A stretch of 32,748 nucleotides of DNA from Bacteroidota bacterium (GTDB lineage Bacteria; Bacteroidota; Bacteroidia; Chitinophagales; Saprospiraceae), in assembly GCA_024276375.1 (NCBI GenBank), contig JAJRXG010000350.1, positions 1-32,748 of the forward strand. The letters run 5' to 3'. This document shows, piece after piece, positions 32,396 through 32,748 of this stretch (the stretch's first letter is position 1; each line of letters begins with the position of its first letter). The position numbers and the translations under genes were made by a program. The notes below the pieces were generated by a model, which was given only the letters and a program-made list of their open reading frames with translations, ran no database searches and had not been told where the DNA came from.

Positions 32396-32748
32396 TGGCC
32401 TTCTTTGCACTCATAAAGATGCGATCCCAATTCACACCTCCAAACAGGCTTCCGTCCTTAGTAGAAAACCAGATAAAGAGAGGCTTGCCCACAATATGAT
32501 CTGCAGGGACAAAACCCCAAGAACGTGAATCTTCTGAGTTATGACGGTTATCTCCCATGGCCCAATAGTAATCTTGATCAAAGGTATATCGATTGGTCTT
32601 CACTCCATCGATGATATATTGATCTCCATCAAGAGCAAAAGAGTGACCTTCATATACATTGATGATGCGTTTATACAGAGCTATGTTTTCTGGTGTAAGT
32701 GTGATGGTTACTCCCTTTTTCGGTATCCATATCGGTCCATAATTGTCA
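32388..32748 (-). CDS. lepB: Signal peptidase I, C-terminal part; 5' end outside window
   Basis: The frame is open to the window edge; about 119 residues are visible, so any start inside the window (for example the GTG at 32603) is not the real one. The visible part includes IWIPKKGVTITLTPEN, YIIDGVKTNRYTFDQDYYW and box E, MGDNRHNSEDSRSWG, which is diagnostic for SPase I. The catalytic Ser and Lys boxes lie upstream, outside the window. LepB removes signal peptides from exported proteins at the inner membrane. The spacing between the box-D side and box E is long, as is usual in Bacteroidota LepB. Confidence 0.93.
   Translation of the reverse strand, partial: DNYGPIWIPKKGVTITLTPENIALYKRIINVYEGHSFALDGDQYIIDGVKTNRYTFDQDYYWAMGDNRHNSEDSRSWGFVPADHIVGKPLFIWFSTKDGSLFGGVNWDRIFMSAKKASE

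Overview
The window is a chromosomal segment of a Bacteroidota bacterium, possibly of the Saprospiria/Cytophagia side; the class is not certain. The phylum call rests on several independent signs: a C-terminal type IX secretion sorting domain, promoters of the TTTG / TAnnTTTG type (perfect ahead of rplU-rpmA), little sign of Shine-Dalgarno sequences, fused CcoN-CcoO, a DUF4199 protein, a BatA-type von Willebrand protein, and the gene order GT2 - DUF4199 - dihydroorotase-like - BatA-like that is familiar from this phylum.

Region by region. 1-2.7 kb holds the 3' part of a BatE-like TPR/SH3 protein, a bidirectional terminator, rpmA-rplU and a two-lobed retropepsin/PDZ protease. 3-7 kb holds a Dna2-like nuclease-helicase converging on queE. 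7-9.4 kb holds a thioredoxin-fold exported protein, a gene-free stretch with a large inverted repeat, a cysteine-rich lipoprotein and a polyisoprenyl-type glycosyltransferase. 9.4-13.3 kb holds the DUF4199 / pseudo-dihydroorotase / BatA-like cluster.

13.4-27.6 kb is the most coherent part: an oxygen-response island. A FixL-like histidine kinase whose PAS domain keeps every heme-pocket residue I could check is followed 10 bases later by a response regulator in which a receiver is fused directly to a Crp/Fnr DNA-binding module, so FixJ and FixK are collapsed into one protein. Divergent from them are a CBS-domain protein and a universal stress protein. Then come a complete cbb3 oxidase set (ccoI, ccoS, fused ccoNO, ccoQ, ccoP, ccoG, ccoH and a TauE/DsbD-like membrane protein) and hemN. 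Three promoters in this island (kinase/CBS, ccoS, hemN) each carry two Fnr/FixK-like palindromes (NTGAY-N4-RTCAN) whose centres are exactly 22 bp apart. This spacing, and the distance to a -7-like element, point to one shared activator, most economically the Crp-type response regulator. I regard this as the main discovery candidate.

27.6-32.7 kb holds a MarR regulator, a T9SS-exported protein, a penicillin-binding protein 1C gene broken by both a frameshift and an in-frame stop, an S4 RNA-binding protein, and the 3' part of lepB. No tRNA, rRNA, CRISPR array or insertion sequence was recognised.
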